Below, one piece after another: positions 10,601-18,505 of a DNA stretch of 64,000 nucleotides. The notes beneath the pieces are model-generated. The model worked only from the letters and a program-made list of their open reading frames with translations. It made no database searches and was not told the DNA's origin. The DNA is taken from NCBI GenBank assembly GCA_014360495.1, contig JACIXR010000001.1:339143-403142 (forward strand). Reading direction: 5' to 3'. Made by a program: the position numbers and the translations under genes. The number at the start of each line of letters is the position of its first letter. Position 1 is the stretch's first letter. Source of the stretch: a bacterium (GTDB lineage: Bacteria; Armatimonadota; JACIXR01).

Positions 10601-12238
10601 AACAACGATATTTGCCTTCACGCTATCAACTTTTATATCTGGTAGCCTCTGTGATTGGGCATCTATTATTATGCTCGTTGTTCCACCTTTCGCATCAGCG
10701 GGAATATCAACTTGCAGTGTATAAGTAGCTGAGCCATTGCCGGGTATTTGAGGTGTAGTATAGGGAGAGCTATTGCCGTCCAATCTCGCTGACCATCCGC
10801 TTGGCGTATTCCAAGTGATTTGGAATGTATCGGGCTCGTTATCCTCGTTTTGCAGTGTTATCTGGAACTGAAGGGAAGTCCCTGGCGCACCCTCCTTCGT
10901 TGCCTCACCGCCCGCTCCCGTTCCCAGCGCTCCATAAACATCCTCGCCGTTATTTTCAATCAGTAGGTCGCATTTAGCGGTTATGACATTTATTGTCGCT
11001 GTCACGCTATCGCCGTGTTGGGTGTCGTGAACAGGCTCTAATGAATTGGCAAGCAATTTGACACTATAAGTGCCAGCGGTTGCCGATGTCGGCACAAAGA
11101 CTTTCAATGTATAGTCTGCTGAGCCGTTCGCGGGAATGGTTGGCGTAGTCCAGGTGCCAGTAGGAGGATAAAGCTGATGGTCTGTTCCATCATTTATATA
11201 GACTTGCCAATCAGTGCTGGGCGGGAAGCCGGAAAGTGAGAATTGGAAGTTCGCATCGGTTGATGACTCATTTTGCAGAGTTATGTTGAAAGAGACATAA
11301 ACTCCCGGCGAGCCATTCCTCTGTGAAGAGCCTCCCTGCCCTCCACCACTGGGGTCATATATGTTATCTCCATCGTTGTCTATCACAAGGTCGGTTTGTA
11401 TGTTTGTGACTTGGAAAGTTATTTTTATGCTATCTACTTTCTCCGTATTAGTTAGAGATTGGCAATCCATTATAACTTCATAGCTACCAACTGAGGCATC
11501 ATTTGGAACTTCCACTTGTATGTAGTAATTTGCCGAGCCACCTGCGGGAACTTGAGGGGTGGGCTGCCAAGGGGAATCATTCCCCTCAACCGTAATATCC
11601 CAACCCTGGGGAGTGTTCCAGGAAATGCGGAAGGAATCAGCATTTGCATCCTCATTTTGCAGGACAAGACCGAGGGAAATCCTATCGCCCGGAGCGACCA
11701 TCCTCGTTATGCTTCCACCGGCTCCTGAACCAAGAGAACCATAAATGTTATCCCCATCGCCTTCTATGATTAAATCCAAATGTGGCGCAACCGTGATATC
11801 CACCCGCACGCTATCCACTTTATCTGGTCTATTGATATTCTGCGATTGAGCGTCAATGATTATGCTCGTGGTTCCTTGCGAGGCGGTTAATGGTATACTA
11901 ACCTCCAAAGTATAAGTTGCCGAACCATTTGGCGGGATAAACTCCGTTGAGAATGGTGAACTGTTTCCATTTATTGTAACAGTCCAGTCAGTTGGGGTAT
12001 TCCAGCTGAGAGTGAACCTATCCCCCATAAAGTCCTCGTTTTGCAGAAGGATTGTGAACTGCAGCATGGAACCTGGACCAGCCTCCGCGCTTGCTTGTCC
12101 ACCTGCTCCTGAACCAAGTGAACCATAGACATTGTCTCCGTCATTATTTATTATCAAATCCACATGATATTGTTGGGCTAATCCAGGTAAACTACAGAAG
12201 GCAATGAATAGGAATAATAAGATGTATTTTCTCATCAT
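4652..12238 (-). CDS. Giant secreted protein: six repeats, PQQ-type propeller, adhesin-like
   Basis: About 2528 aa with a signal peptide (MRKYILLFLFIAFCSLPGLA). Residues about 27-816 are six repeats of 125-140 aa, each opening DLIIxxxGDNIYG and GxGAGG and carrying LQNED, GSANYTL and KVDS motifs, like NEW3-type Ig domains. Residues about 845-1230 form a PQQ/WD40-like propeller with blades such as IYVGSNDGYLYSLDWNG. A DUF11-like domain (about 1237-1325) follows, then an ASPM/SPD-2/Hydin-like domain near 1770 (VIDFGKLPHGTF, FTVRNTGN). The last 550 residues are beta-rich and unrecognised. It is the distal gene of the pseudopilin operon; the TGA of the preceding gene overlaps its ATG (TGATG), with GGAGG upstream. 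A GTG at 12241 is the alternative start. It is probably a surface adhesin or pilus-tip component (inference). Confidence 0.85.
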   Translation of the reverse strand: MMRKYILLFLFIAFCSLPGLAQQYHVDLIINNDGDNVYGSLGSGAGGQASAEAGPGSMLQFTILLQNEDFMGDRFTLSWNTPTDWTVTINGNSSPFSTEFIPPNGSATYTLEVSIPLTASQGTTSIIIDAQSQNINRPDKVDSVRVDITVAPHLDLIIEGDGDNIYGSLGSGAGGSITRMVAPGDRISLGLVLQNEDANADSFRISWNTPQGWDITVEGNDSPWQPTPQVPAGGSANYYIQVEVPNDASVGSYEVIMDCQSLTNTEKVDSIKITFQVTNIQTDLVIDNDGDNIYDPSGGGQGGSSQRNGSPGVYVSFNITLQNESSTDANFQFSLSGFPPSTDWQVYINDGTDHQLYPPTGTWTTPTIPANGSADYTLKVFVPTSATAGTYSVKLLANSLEPVHDTQHGDSVTATINVITAKCDLLIENNGEDVYGALGTGAGGEATKEGAPGTSLQFQITLQNEDNEPDTFQITWNTPSGWSARLDGNSSPYTTPQIPGNGSATYTLQVDIPADAKGGTTSIIIDAQSQRLPDIKVDSVKANIVVPRVDLIIEGNGEDVYGAAGSGAGGTANKQADPGTTAAFAITLQNEDTTDEAFQISLASAPPGWTITLNDGANSHTLPWTTPTVPAGSSANYTLEVSVPAGTPAGVYNVILDAISTDPQKSYKVDSITAQVYVPGIVHADLIIDDNGDNIYGLLGTGEGGSKTVGAEGGAVLQFNIVLQNEDIPQFPGPSFDFFQFTATAPTGWIVSLDGNTLPWTPMFPIPRGGSANYTLQVSVPTGVQTGIYEVILNARDIDNATKVDSVKAVISIINPGDVWPMFHYEGTRTGRSRYQGSDSASLKWSYQTGGQVNSSPAIRRQQIEATDEETGETYTAWVDVIYVGSNDGYLYSLDWNGNLRWRWIADPNNPSQIVSSPAVDDQGNIYFGDSNGNFYCLKDNYTPMNPQPPTLSWQYSLGAPVQWSSPVFGKGVVVVSADNGNVYAFYPNGSLAWQYSTGVAVPPDAEILPSPAVAPDGTILIGAGDGNLHAINPDGTLKWIFATQGAAQTPPLPITTTPAIFWPSVLNPSQAPDPATYFIYVASRDGNIYELNPDGSQNWAYPIGSPINSSPAVWYPSSTPQNPPSPDDRIIIVGADNGNLYAIKSDGTLLWQATVSAGTPIISSPAIGANGLIYVGTKDNKVNAYWVQSGAQQWSFTAPQNEVISSPALGSDMTVYVGSKDNYLYAILTTIGGYAPLIEKYADRNQVLPNGTITYTIVVGNQGSIPLYDLWVYDPIDPHTTYVSVTPLPVSTAGNALLWYLPVLEPGQFLYLTLTVRVIPGTQIGTWIYNTAYLWDIPSNQTAVEVVMMPISPTLYITDSNFNPLPTSPLTAYKVDNSTETVNLLNQRYEWGDRVFLKVIYLPSDTTGVEFSLQNSLPAGYFNAVHQLTIEDDPDHPGYKRATGHIHLRPRSNTPTAAPFFPYGTPLGAEGTGWRARLEFLWSATARITIGGNAANRMLIYSQNAMGQRSHFIINNPIRVEIVGTTPAVNSELPSGNGNWVYNTQNPDMANPSHWIPAFFCDFGDVQHNQTSARITVRIYNDSKIELNHIRVESPDIKRMNGNITIIPHSLPDETDADYPDIPGSRVRAVTGDGVDLTQGDISIPAGQYRDIDIYVHIPIYQPPADGYVWDAQNGFWVPNPNPPLGYRTWNRDHQENASLIDRTFMLRIFWDNYRGQRNTGVCSFSSPYWGAPYVWDPNSGTPVNFQEEAYRNLVLRVVVPPTPSLTVDESVIDFGKLPHGTFPSAATPLPTKTFTVRNTGNINLLYLRADREHMISDSTDPSVFLSRTLILTNVDYNQFPAIYSTAGSPGMIRKAPPDSSQPTSAQFTTTLAFVPTAQPVGVYSSTLHIYEDLNNDLVLQRDPYTGTSIEPEAMSNPVLKVEVSEAIVAFHKPDLLAQVLQWPAIARMTTQTGLGDVYLALSRRDDANLNTWSLLMTKLIATPVVNAIPSVPSAEWPDIHIYDDLQNNRPNWDTNPATVVASSDNTLLFPPIGNPTGDPNTDPPIYIKHTEPSWFSDATGLHLFWRGWAFRQNSQVWDGRIFYSPDGITPYQIGADAGYKNSPRLTIIPANYTPTSTPWALLLWFSGSKGSWQIFYNSNPNAMDINSWQRDRRVSLPAEVSYAKDPFPLWRIMNVNGQPTPVLELIYAGFLNTRGNMEILLSRYPLNYNANTGSLTLSGQMLAFPRVYSEVLQRNETGTIYWSKHIYWLTTRDDPNLAPRIWANGREITGWRWDTDKQKWYVDDAQLGKIWMDTVAGVITFQQPFSGDVIAEYSPRVLCLTNSPLTDAQPFAVVESSINKLHPPVGDPGWQGQRDPRSPQTTYLNRDRIHLFWRRSHSPLAQGQVTLFHKAIRVRALSLIPPQSAYGSTAFMDAKGTIWVKVAGGAYEWYPMDPLTGIIYFAPEDEGRTITLLFNNQQVVPLLEEETVLNPERMVPIDNITNESQLSAYGNYLPGPYMDKIWLSWTSSKEVMASIYYETFSSPFWR
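9794..12163 (-). repeat. Six tandem 125-140 aa repeats in the giant protein
   Basis: Repeats begin at about residues 27, 153, 282, 424, 550 and 684. Each opens with an acidic GDN/GED-YG loop and then a glycine-rich GxGAGG. They have diverged in nucleotide sequence and so are old duplications kept under selection. Confidence 0.85.
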
Positions 12239-15200
12239 CACATCACCCCTCCTTTGAGGGTATCTATGAAGATTGGTTGGCGAAGCCGATAATATCTGCG
12301 AATAGCTTCAAATCCCGCTGTGCGCTGCTTCTCCTGCGGCTCAGCCATTTCAACCAGAGCCCAACGCATTGTGCGGTCTTCCCTGACCATTATCACCTCG
12401 CTTGCCGAGGGATGGGCAAGGGCGATTACATATTCTCCCGTCGCCAGCATCTTAGCATCTGTGGGGAGGAAGAAGCGTTCATCTATCGGAACGAAGCTCG
12501 TATGCCTCTGAGCTGGTGCCGTCAGCAGCCAATCTCCGGCGAGATAGCACCAGCGAAGCTCAAGGGGAGTATCGGGTGGAATGGGAGGTGAAGCGGGGTC
12601 AAATACAGCGTTTGGCAAAGCTAACTTGAAGACCCCAACAATGGGAGGAAGAGGTTCCTGCCCAGCTGGAGTTATCGGTATTAAAGTCCCAGTGACAAGG
12701 AGCTCTTCAGTCCCTATAAAAGGATGATAAGCTATTGTTAGAGAATTTATGGCGGAAAACTTGTAGAGTTTATTGGGCAAACTGGGAGTGGTTGGAAGGA
12801 GATTGAATGTGTCCTGGACTTTCGTGAAGGAGTAGACTATACCCATTGAGGAGGGATATGGCTCATTTTCGTAGGCTCTATTGAGCATAACGATTGAAGC
12901 TCCGGGCTCCTCCTTCACTATCTTATGCACTTGGCTAACCGGGTCGAACTCCACCTGTAGGGCGTGATTTGATAAGACAGCCCAAGCTCGCCAAATTGCT
13001 CCCGCCTGAGGATGGTTGGGGTCCTGTATAGTCTCTATTGGATATAGCTTCGTGAACCTGTATTTCTTTCCCTCCCTCTGCGTCCTCGTTGCCCAGACAA
13101 TTGAGCGGTTTATCCACTGTCTGCTATTGGCATCCCATTCCTCTAATAGATTAATAATGCGGAAGTTATCGGGGTCAGCAACGAGGGTGAAGTAGCGAGT
13201 TATCGTTGTGTTAAGTGTCGTTATTACATATGTCCAGCGGTAGGCGTCGGAGACCAGCCCGAACTTACTGCTCTCCCAAGGCGCGAGCATATTATAGCTA
13301 TCCTGGAAATTAGCCCATCCGAAATCCGCCACTTCCCAATCTACCCTTCCTCCTCTGCCCGTTATTATCAAGCGATTGTTCCCGCTATCACCTATGAGGA
13401 AGGAATTGGCTCCCAGCTGCCTTATGAACTGAGGGAAACTGAGAGGCTGTTTAGTTTCAATTCCCTGCTGGGTCGTCCAGACAACGGAATCAAGCGACCA
13501 ATGGAGCTCACCGCTTGCCCTTCCCGCGGAATCAACCTTCCCGAAATCAACCTCCGTCTCAGCCACGCCTTTCCCATCCGCCACGAGGAAGAGGGGTTGT
13601 TGAAGGGCGAGGATGGCATTGTAGAAGGTTAAAAGAAGAACCCTGTTCGCCCCGCTGATGTTTGTGATAGTCCCTATCTGCTGGGAGGCGAGAATCCCTC
13701 CTGGGAAGGGTTTTTGAACATAAATAACGGGTGGGTTGGGCGGAGGAATTTGCAGTGCTTCCTCATCAAAGGCAAAGGAGTTGATTGTCTCATAGGTACT
13801 GCCATCCGCTATATCAGTCACGGGAATTCTGACTCCTATCCTCCCTATCCTTGAATCTGCTTGGAGGGCGTAGAGCTTGCTTGCCCCTCCAACATAAAGG
13901 GCTTCGCTGAAGAGAGTGGGAGCTGAATTATTAGTAAGAGGGGTAGCCCCATCCAGGTCCACTTTTCTCCACCAAACGAGATTGGAGGGAACGACGAAGC
14001 AGTTCGGCGAACCCGCATATCCATTCACCCATCCTCCTCCCGCCTGTATCGGATAGGTATCGCTTATCAGCCAATATTCGCTTATCCTGTTTCTATTTAT
14101 ATCGCTGTATTCTATTTTCAATAGGTAAGCCGTTCCCGTATCCTGGGCAATCATTGCTATATTGCTGTTGAAGAAGAGTTCACCTGTGCGGGCGTTGAAA
14201 TCATAGCGAGGTGGGAAGGGAGTTGGAGGCAAGGCTATATTAATCCCGAGCCTGGTTGCGATTTGCTGAGCTCCGGAGTCCGTTATATCAACATATCTTG
14301 CGAAGGGGAGCGAGCCCTCCAATATCTGGTTATGAATCCGAGCTCGGAAAGTTGGATGGAGCGAGAAGGCGAAGACTGCATCGGGAACAGCCACATATAC
14401 GAGGTCGTGTTCATAGGAAACGGCAGGGCTGAACTGTGATGGTAGAGGATTGCGTCCCGTGTTGTAGCGCCAGGAGGGGAAGGTTGAGCGCCAATATGTT
14501 GAGTAAACCCACCCTTCGCTCGTCGTGAATATAACCTGATTGTCGGGAGTGAAGATTATGGAGGAATTTGGGATTCCCTGCGTCAACATTTGTCCTCTTG
14601 ACTCAAACTGTCCAGTTTGCCTATTCCAAACGAGATATTGGATGCTTCCCTGGTCCGATGGGCTCCTTGTCCCAACCACAATCCTTTCTTTATTGGGGTC
14701 CTCCGCAGCTGCTACGGTCACCGCAGTTGTTATTGATGTTACATTTGCAAGCTGTAAGGGAACACCTATATTGTTTCCCGTGCTTGGGTCCAGGCAATAA
14801 ATCTCGGCACCGGCGGGAACGAATAGCAATCCTCTTGCCAGCGCGGGCGAGCCAGAAATAGGACTTGCAAGCGCCCTTGTCCAGATTGGCGTGGGATTAT
14901 AGGGATTTGCTGGATAAAGAGGGAGGCAAAAGAGGCGATTTCCCATGGGCACTATGGCAACTTCTATCGTCTGCGCCCCATCCCAAATTGTTGTAATAAG
15001 GGGAGACTTTGGACCCACCATGGCGGGGATATTCGTTGAATATTGCCACAGCAAATCATAAGGAAGGATGGGATTGAAATTATTCTGCACTCCATCATCG
15101 TAATTGCCATCGTTATCAATATCCCTATATGGGTCAGCGTCAAAGGCATAAACGACTCCACCATCGGAAACCGCCACAACTATCCCATTCCAAATCACGG

Positions 15201-16266
15201 GAGAATAGACGGTAAAGTTATCCTGAGCGAACTCCCATTTCGCATCAAGGGGAGGATTTATCTCCTCATAGGAAATAGCGCCTCGCCTATTGTCCTTTCT
15301 AAATGAAGACCAGTTATTTGCCAATAGTATCATATTCCATACGAACTTTATGTCCTCTGAATGGGCATTCTGGATGTTCTCCCCCGCATAGGGACCGCTG
15401 TTCTGCCCTGAGGATGTTGACCTTCCACCGCAGGGGTCGTTTATATCGCATCCCGTATCGCCGGAGGTCGCGATTATCAATCCCGCACCAAACTGCCCCG
15501 CCGCAATATACGGCTTATCCATTCTTCCGCTCGCGTAATTCAGAACGACTGGCTGAAGGGTGCCAGGGTCATAAACGGAGATATAGTAATTACCCACATT
15601 CTTATCCCCCAAATGAGAGATTTCGTCATAAGTTAATTGGAAAGGATAGCTGAGCAAGGGATGATAGGGGTCAACGACGACAGCGGTTCCAGCTGGTCCA
15701 TCGTTGGCGAACTGCAGAGGAGTGATGAAGTTATTATCCGCAATGCGGAAGCCGGAGCAATCATCTATCCATAGGCGTCCGCCAGAATCAACGAACCTCC
15801 TCAGCTTCTCCAAATCCTGCGGGGTGAAAGTCGTGAAGCGGTGGTTCGTTATGAAGACGAGGTCGAATTGGAGAAGGTCCTCAACGCTAACCTCTGATAA
15901 CAGAACTTCCCAATAGCAAGCCATATTCTTTGTCACCGGCTGACCAACATAGTAGGGATTCAATGGGTCCCTTCTATCTCTATAATTCCATCTATAGGCT
16001 ATCTCGGGGGAAACAGTCTTTGGAGCGAGAGGATTGATAAGCTCCCAGCCATAGGGCTTCAAATCCTCCCTTTGGTCCAAAACATAGAAAACATAGGGGT
16101 CGCTATTCTCAGGCGGGCTATTGGGGTCGTTGGGATTGTATTTAGCGGAATCAACGAGGAGATTACATACCTTGAATACCCTTTTTGTCGCGGAGTAAGT
16201 GAATTGCCCAGCTATTGCGGGAAGTAGAAAAGCGATAAGAGAAATAAGGATTGCTATTTTACGCAT
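12238..16266 (-). CDS. Secreted propeller protein with N-terminal DUF4159-like domain (PilY1-like position)
   Basis: A 1342-aa protein with a signal peptide (residues 1-20, ending PAIAG). Residues about 35-320 look like a Rossmann/ThuA-type DUF4159-like domain: LLQFDLVFITNHRFTTF, LEKLRRFVDSGGRLWIDDC, and GLIIATSGDTGCDINDPCGG. From about 330 a PQQ-type propeller follows (VYSPVIWNGIVVAVSDGGVV, then GSPALARGLLFVPAGAEIYC), with further beta-rich regions to the C-terminus. It lies directly after the PilX-like gene, where PilY1 sits in type IV pilus minor-pilin operons. PilY1 also carries a propeller but pairs it with a von Willebrand-like domain, so this is at most an analogue. SD AGGTGATG precedes the ATG. 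Confidence 0.75.
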   Translation of the reverse strand: MRKIAILISLIAFLLPAIAGQFTYSATKRVFKVCNLLVDSAKYNPNDPNSPPENSDPYVFYVLDQREDLKPYGWELINPLAPKTVSPEIAYRWNYRDRRDPLNPYYVGQPVTKNMACYWEVLLSEVSVEDLLQFDLVFITNHRFTTFTPQDLEKLRRFVDSGGRLWIDDCSGFRIADNNFITPLQFANDGPAGTAVVVDPYHPLLSYPFQLTYDEISHLGDKNVGNYYISVYDPGTLQPVVLNYASGRMDKPYIAAGQFGAGLIIATSGDTGCDINDPCGGRSTSSGQNSGPYAGENIQNAHSEDIKFVWNMILLANNWSSFRKDNRRGAISYEEINPPLDAKWEFAQDNFTVYSPVIWNGIVVAVSDGGVVYAFDADPYRDIDNDGNYDDGVQNNFNPILPYDLLWQYSTNIPAMVGPKSPLITTIWDGAQTIEVAIVPMGNRLFCLPLYPANPYNPTPIWTRALASPISGSPALARGLLFVPAGAEIYCLDPSTGNNIGVPLQLANVTSITTAVTVAAAEDPNKERIVVGTRSPSDQGSIQYLVWNRQTGQFESRGQMLTQGIPNSSIIFTPDNQVIFTTSEGWVYSTYWRSTFPSWRYNTGRNPLPSQFSPAVSYEHDLVYVAVPDAVFAFSLHPTFRARIHNQILEGSLPFARYVDITDSGAQQIATRLGINIALPPTPFPPRYDFNARTGELFFNSNIAMIAQDTGTAYLLKIEYSDINRNRISEYWLISDTYPIQAGGGWVNGYAGSPNCFVVPSNLVWWRKVDLDGATPLTNNSAPTLFSEALYVGGASKLYALQADSRIGRIGVRIPVTDIADGSTYETINSFAFDEEALQIPPPNPPVIYVQKPFPGGILASQQIGTITNISGANRVLLLTFYNAILALQQPLFLVADGKGVAETEVDFGKVDSAGRASGELHWSLDSVVWTTQQGIETKQPLSFPQFIRQLGANSFLIGDSGNNRLIITGRGGRVDWEVADFGWANFQDSYNMLAPWESSKFGLVSDAYRWTYVITTLNTTITRYFTLVADPDNFRIINLLEEWDANSRQWINRSIVWATRTQREGKKYRFTKLYPIETIQDPNHPQAGAIWRAWAVLSNHALQVEFDPVSQVHKIVKEEPGASIVMLNRAYENEPYPSSMGIVYSFTKVQDTFNLLPTTPSLPNKLYKFSAINSLTIAYHPFIGTEELLVTGTLIPITPAGQEPLPPIVGVFKLALPNAVFDPASPPIPPDTPLELRWCYLAGDWLLTAPAQRHTSFVPIDERFFLPTDAKMLATGEYVIALAHPSASEVIMVREDRTMRWALVEMAEPQEKQRTAGFEAIRRYYRLRQPIFIDTLKGGVM

Positions 16267-16277
16267 ATTTCATCACC

Positions 16278-18503
16278 TCACCTTGGGACCTCGCCTGCGT
16301 AGAAATAAGAGGGACTGACGGGGAGGTGGGGGAGATTGGGAAGATTTTCCTCCCCTGGGCGTGGCGAATTCATAACAAGGGCGGGGTCCCAGCGGATTGT
16401 AACTATGCCCGGATTCATTTTGCTCGTCCACTCGGTTACATCGTAAGTCCCCGCTGGCCAGTTCTCCGCTATCGCTCCGTTTATCAAAATAGTCCAATTG
16501 AGTGGGGTTCCTGTCTCAAGCTTCCATTCCCCGGGAGGCGGTATGACGAAGAAGGGACCATTTTGGGCATAGAGGAGGGCGGAGATATTGAGTGTAAGGG
16601 GCTCTACCCAATTGCCGCCTATCCAAGCATCATAAGTAGATAAGGGATTGAGCTGAAGCCAGATTCCCCCGATTGCTGTGGGGAGATTGGGAGGAGCAGT
16701 CCAATAAAGGTTGTTAAGGCTTACAATCTCATAATTGGGTGCGACGGTGCGAGGGCTAAATGTGCCTGCGAATTGCCAATTCCTCATCTGAGTATTGTAA
16801 ACCCAGACATCTACGAAGCAATAGCCCGGTATGCCCCCGGTAGCGGTGGTGATGCGAAGATAGATTGAATCGGGTGAAAAACCAGTCGTTGTTGGTGGAT
16901 TATAGGATGTATAAATTCCCGAATAGAAGGAAGTGAGGAAGTATTCTCCGTGATGAAGATGCCAGTGGAAGGGTGGTTGACCATTGAGGTTATCAGATTC
17001 CACAGCAGCGGTCGTCGTCAAGGAGGGAAGACCAGCGGGAATCTGGCTTGTATTCACGCAAATTGCGTCCGCTGCGAGAAGCGCTATAGCGCTTCCATCA
17101 TTAGCTCTCTCATCCCAAGGCGTGCCCAACATCCCCTCAATGTAAATCGTTCCATTTGAGACAACAGTCAATGCCTCGTTGGGGGCAAGCCTTCCTTTTA
17201 TCCTTATATTCCCCTCCGCAAATATCACCGGCCTATAATCCCTTAACCAGTATATTCTCGTATAAGTGCCATCTGGGAAAGCCCTATCGTGGCGAACAAC
17301 GGTTATGCAGGTCGTTATGGGATTCGCTTGATTATCCTGATAAGGGCGGGGCTCAAGGAATATCTCCACTCCCGGCGGCACATAGACGCTTCCCGCCCAA
17401 GAGGAAGGGCTCTGCCTCCTCAGCCAATCCAAACGAAGGTTCTCAATGTTATGCCTGTATTGGATATCAGAGAAGTTGTTTATATATATTCCACCCCCAT
17501 CCCTCGTGAGAGACACATATCTCTGCCTATCTATTGAAGGTGCCTCCGCATAGGTGATAGCTCTCGGCAACCCATTCACATCCGGCCTATCAAATATTCC
17601 ATCCCGATAAAAACCACCAAGAGTGGAGAAGTTGGGGTCATTGCTTGGAAGGACGAACTGGGGAGGTTGCGTTCCTATCTGCAATTGAACCTGCGCGGGA
17701 ATTTCAGCAGGGCTTTCTTGATGGATTATCTCCCCAGCTATCTCCACCCTCTCAAGCTGATGCACAAAGCCATCCCATTTCTGCTGAAGCAAAGCTATAT
17801 AGACATCAACAATGTTTGTGTCATCATCCCCTACCCAGCGGAGGTTTCCATTTATCCTCACACCTCCCTCTATATACATTCGCCAATTCGGAGCCCCCAA
17901 GCGGATATACTCTTCCCTCCTGCTCCTATTCGTCACGAAGCGAGCGTAATCGGTTATATATATTGGCTTATAGGCAATTAAAACCCTCTTATAAGGGGTA
18001 TAGACGGCTGGGTCTATAGAGGTTGGGTCGAAATTAGGGTCCTCCCATCTTATCCCCTCCGCATTCCCCGGTCTCCCTATACTCTCTATCTTTATGAAGG
18101 AGGAAAGAGGGTCATCTGACCGATATTTATAGGTTACCCTAAGGAGAAATCGTCCGTCTCCCATATTGAAGCGAACGAAAGCCCCCTTCCCATCGGGACC
18201 GCCCAGTTTGAGATAATCAAAGTCGGGGTCGTATTGCTGATAAATTAGGTATCGCGGGTCGTTCGGGTCAAAGGGATAGGGAGGGGCGGAGCGAGGACGC
18301 CACCAAGAGCCTTCCTCGCTTTGGGTGAGCATCTTATTAGCATATTCTATTCCAGCTTGGGCGAGGGCATAAGCCTTCGCCGTGCTTTCCTCATACCTCG
18401 TTCTCATGAAGAGCCTGTTAATGATGCCTATATAGACGGCAGCGAACATCGTCAGAATGAAGAGAACGCCAATAGCTATTATCAAAGCTTGTCCTTTCCT
18501 CAT
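16278..18503 (-). CDS. PilX-like pilus assembly protein, very large
   Basis: A 741-aa protein with an N-terminal membrane helix and PilX-like start: MRKGQALIIAIGVLFILTMF, then AKAYALAQAGIEYANKML. There is no G-F/V-T-L-I-E prepilin cleavage motif, as is usual for PilX-type proteins. The N-terminal helix would pack into a pilus or pseudopilus core, with the large domain exposed. Near residues 435-460 the segment IRIKGRLAPNEALTVVSN resembles stacked beta-helical repeats seen in PilX-like proteins. Typical PilX is 150-250 aa, so this is three or more times larger. It begins 2 nt after the PilW-like gene. Confidence 0.75.
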   Translation of the reverse strand: MRKGQALIIAIGVLFILTMFAAVYIGIINRLFMRTRYEESTAKAYALAQAGIEYANKMLTQSEEGSWWRPRSAPPYPFDPNDPRYLIYQQYDPDFDYLKLGGPDGKGAFVRFNMGDGRFLLRVTYKYRSDDPLSSFIKIESIGRPGNAEGIRWEDPNFDPTSIDPAVYTPYKRVLIAYKPIYITDYARFVTNRSRREEYIRLGAPNWRMYIEGGVRINGNLRWVGDDDTNIVDVYIALLQQKWDGFVHQLERVEIAGEIIHQESPAEIPAQVQLQIGTQPPQFVLPSNDPNFSTLGGFYRDGIFDRPDVNGLPRAITYAEAPSIDRQRYVSLTRDGGGIYINNFSDIQYRHNIENLRLDWLRRQSPSSWAGSVYVPPGVEIFLEPRPYQDNQANPITTCITVVRHDRAFPDGTYTRIYWLRDYRPVIFAEGNIRIKGRLAPNEALTVVSNGTIYIEGMLGTPWDERANDGSAIALLAADAICVNTSQIPAGLPSLTTTAAVESDNLNGQPPFHWHLHHGEYFLTSFYSGIYTSYNPPTTTGFSPDSIYLRITTATGGIPGYCFVDVWVYNTQMRNWQFAGTFSPRTVAPNYEIVSLNNLYWTAPPNLPTAIGGIWLQLNPLSTYDAWIGGNWVEPLTLNISALLYAQNGPFFVIPPPGEWKLETGTPLNWTILINGAIAENWPAGTYDVTEWTSKMNPGIVTIRWDPALVMNSPRPGEENLPNLPHLPVSPSYFYAGEVPR

Positions 18504-18505
18504 CG

